A stretch of 15,283 nucleotides of DNA. It comes from an uncultured Clostridia bacterium. Lineage in GTDB: Bacteria; Bacillota; Clostridia; Lachnospirales; Bianqueaceae. Positions 14,643-15,283 of the stretch are shown piece by piece. The DNA lies in the NCBI GenBank assembly GCA_947570515.1, contig CANOUM010000020.1:1-15283 (forward strand), written 5' to 3'. Under the pieces are notes generated by a model. That model did not search any database, was not told where the DNA came from, and saw only the letters and a list, made by a program, of their open reading frames with translations. Every line of letters begins with the position of its first letter. Position 1 is the stretch's first letter. A program made the position numbers and the translations under genes.

Positions 14643-14864
14643 ATGAAAATCTGTAAGGTAGCAGGAGACTATATTCAGCTTAATCAGCTGCTGAAATTAG
14701 AAAATATTGTTTCCACAGGCGGAGAAGCCAGGCAGCTCATTGAACATGGTATGGTCAGAGTGAACGGCGAGGTAGCAGAAGCAATTCGTAAAAAAATCAG
14801 AACAGGCGACAAGGTAGAAGTCAGCGGCGAAATTCTGCTGATAGAAACAGAAATGGAATCCTGA
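14643..14864 (+). CDS. yaaA: S4-domain RNA-binding protein, YaaA/RlbA family
   Basis: This 73-residue protein consists essentially of one S4 RNA-binding domain: IQLNQLLKLENIVSTGGEAR (11-30), QLIEHGMVRVNGEVA and the basic RKKIRTGDKVEV. It matches the small gene conserved between dnaN and recF in Firmicutes (B. subtilis yaaA/rlbA), linked to ribosome assembly. The ATG has GGAGG 5 nt upstream, 14 nt after dnaN. Its TGA stop is 1 nt before the recF start, so recF is probably translationally coupled to it. Confidence 0.93.
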   Translation: MKICKVAGDYIQLNQLLKLENIVSTGGEARQLIEHGMVRVNGEVAEAIRKKIRTGDKVEVSGEILLIETEMES

Positions 14865-14865
14865 T

Positions 14866-15283
14866 ATGTATGTAAAGCGGTTGATGTTAAAGAACTTTCG
14901 CTGCTATGAAGATTTAGACGTAGAGCTTTCGCCCCATATCAACATCGTATACGGAAAAAATGCTCAGGGAAAGACAAACCTGCTGGAGTCCGTTTATTAC
15001 TGCGCTACGGGACGTTCGCACCGTACTTCTTACGATAAAGAGTGTATTCGGTACGAACAGGATGAGGCGATGATTAAGATCTGGTATGAAAAGTACAGAC
15101 AGGATCAGATTGAAATTCACCTGCGCAAAAACGGCAGAAAATCCGTAGCGATCAATGGATATCCTGCACAGAAGATCAATGAATTGTTTGGATGCTTTCA
15201 TGTGGTTGTATTTTCGCCTGAGGATCTGTCGCTGATTAAGAGTGGTCCTGCCAAACGCCGTAAGTTTATGGATATGGAGATTT
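14866..15283 (+). CDS. recF: DNA replication and repair protein RecF (3' end cut by window)
   Basis: The frame stays open to the window end (about 139 codons of an expected 360 or so). It begins MYVKRLMLKNFRCYEDLDVE, the standard RecF N-terminus, and has Walker A GKNAQGKTN (30-38), LLESVYYCATGRSHRT and VVFSPEDLSLIKSGPAKRRKFMD. RecF is an SMC-like ATPase that helps load RecA at single-strand gaps with RecO and RecR. The ribosome site is weak (a GGA several bases upstream), consistent with coupling to yaaA, whose stop is 1 nt before the ATG. The Walker B and D-loop regions lie outside the window. Confidence 0.97.
   Translation, partial: MYVKRLMLKNFRCYEDLDVELSPHINIVYGKNAQGKTNLLESVYYCATGRSHRTSYDKECIRYEQDEAMIKIWYEKYRQDQIEIHLRKNGRKSVAINGYPAQKINELFGCFHVVVFSPEDLSLIKSGPAKRRKFMDMEI

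Overview
The window is the replication-origin region of a low-to-mid G+C Bacillota (Firmicutes) chromosome. The gene order (noc, rsmG, mnmG, mnmE, jag, yidC, yidD, rnpA, rpmH, oriC, dnaA, dnaN, an S4-domain gene, recF) is the classic Firmicutes dnaA neighbourhood. Strong AGGAGG ribosome sites, many TTG/GTG starts and argS plus a lipid-kinase-like gene next to noc suggest a Clostridia, perhaps Lachnospiraceae-like, genome. The family assignment is inference.

Layout. Transcription diverges from the origin. Left arm (minus strand): rpmH-rnpA-yidD-yidC-jag, ending in a terminator at about 7764-7797; mnmE; mnmG-rsmG from a good sigma-A-type promoter at 6301-6329, with overlapping ATGA; then noc-argS-lipid-kinase-like gene, possibly from an extended -10 promoter at 3686-3694, ending in a terminator at 161-197. 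Left of that terminator are two identical 16-bp parS palindromes and a strong promoter firing out of the window. Right arm (plus strand): dnaA, dnaN, an S4-domain gene and recF, which is cut by the window end.

Origin. DnaA boxes lie in two clusters on both sides of dnaA: 11311-11813 and 13218-13430. There are eight perfect TTATCCACA boxes and many near-matches. The dnaA-dnaN gap has the unwinding architecture known from Bacillus subtilis: DnaA boxes, a short GC patch, CTA repeats matching DnaA-trios, then an AT-only stretch. This makes the gap the likely melting site.

How the genes work together. The left arm groups translation and membrane-biogenesis functions: ribosomal protein L34, RNase P protein, YidD/YidC insertion, the RNA-binding protein Jag, MnmE/MnmG tRNA-wobble modification, RsmG rRNA methylation and ArgS. 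The origin and right arm hold replication initiation, the sliding clamp and RecF repair. Noc and the parS sites link the region to chromosome organisation.

Most of the window is conserved core genome. The points worth a second look are: a Noc with Noc-type DNA-reading residues but no N-terminal membrane helix, in a window whose only matching palindromes are parS and which has no soj/spo0J; a lipid-kinase homologue altered in both nucleotide-binding signatures; a decayed gene between rpmH and oriC that keeps its promoter and ribosome site; and the detailed structure of the origin. I found no RNA genes, CRISPR array or insertion sequence.
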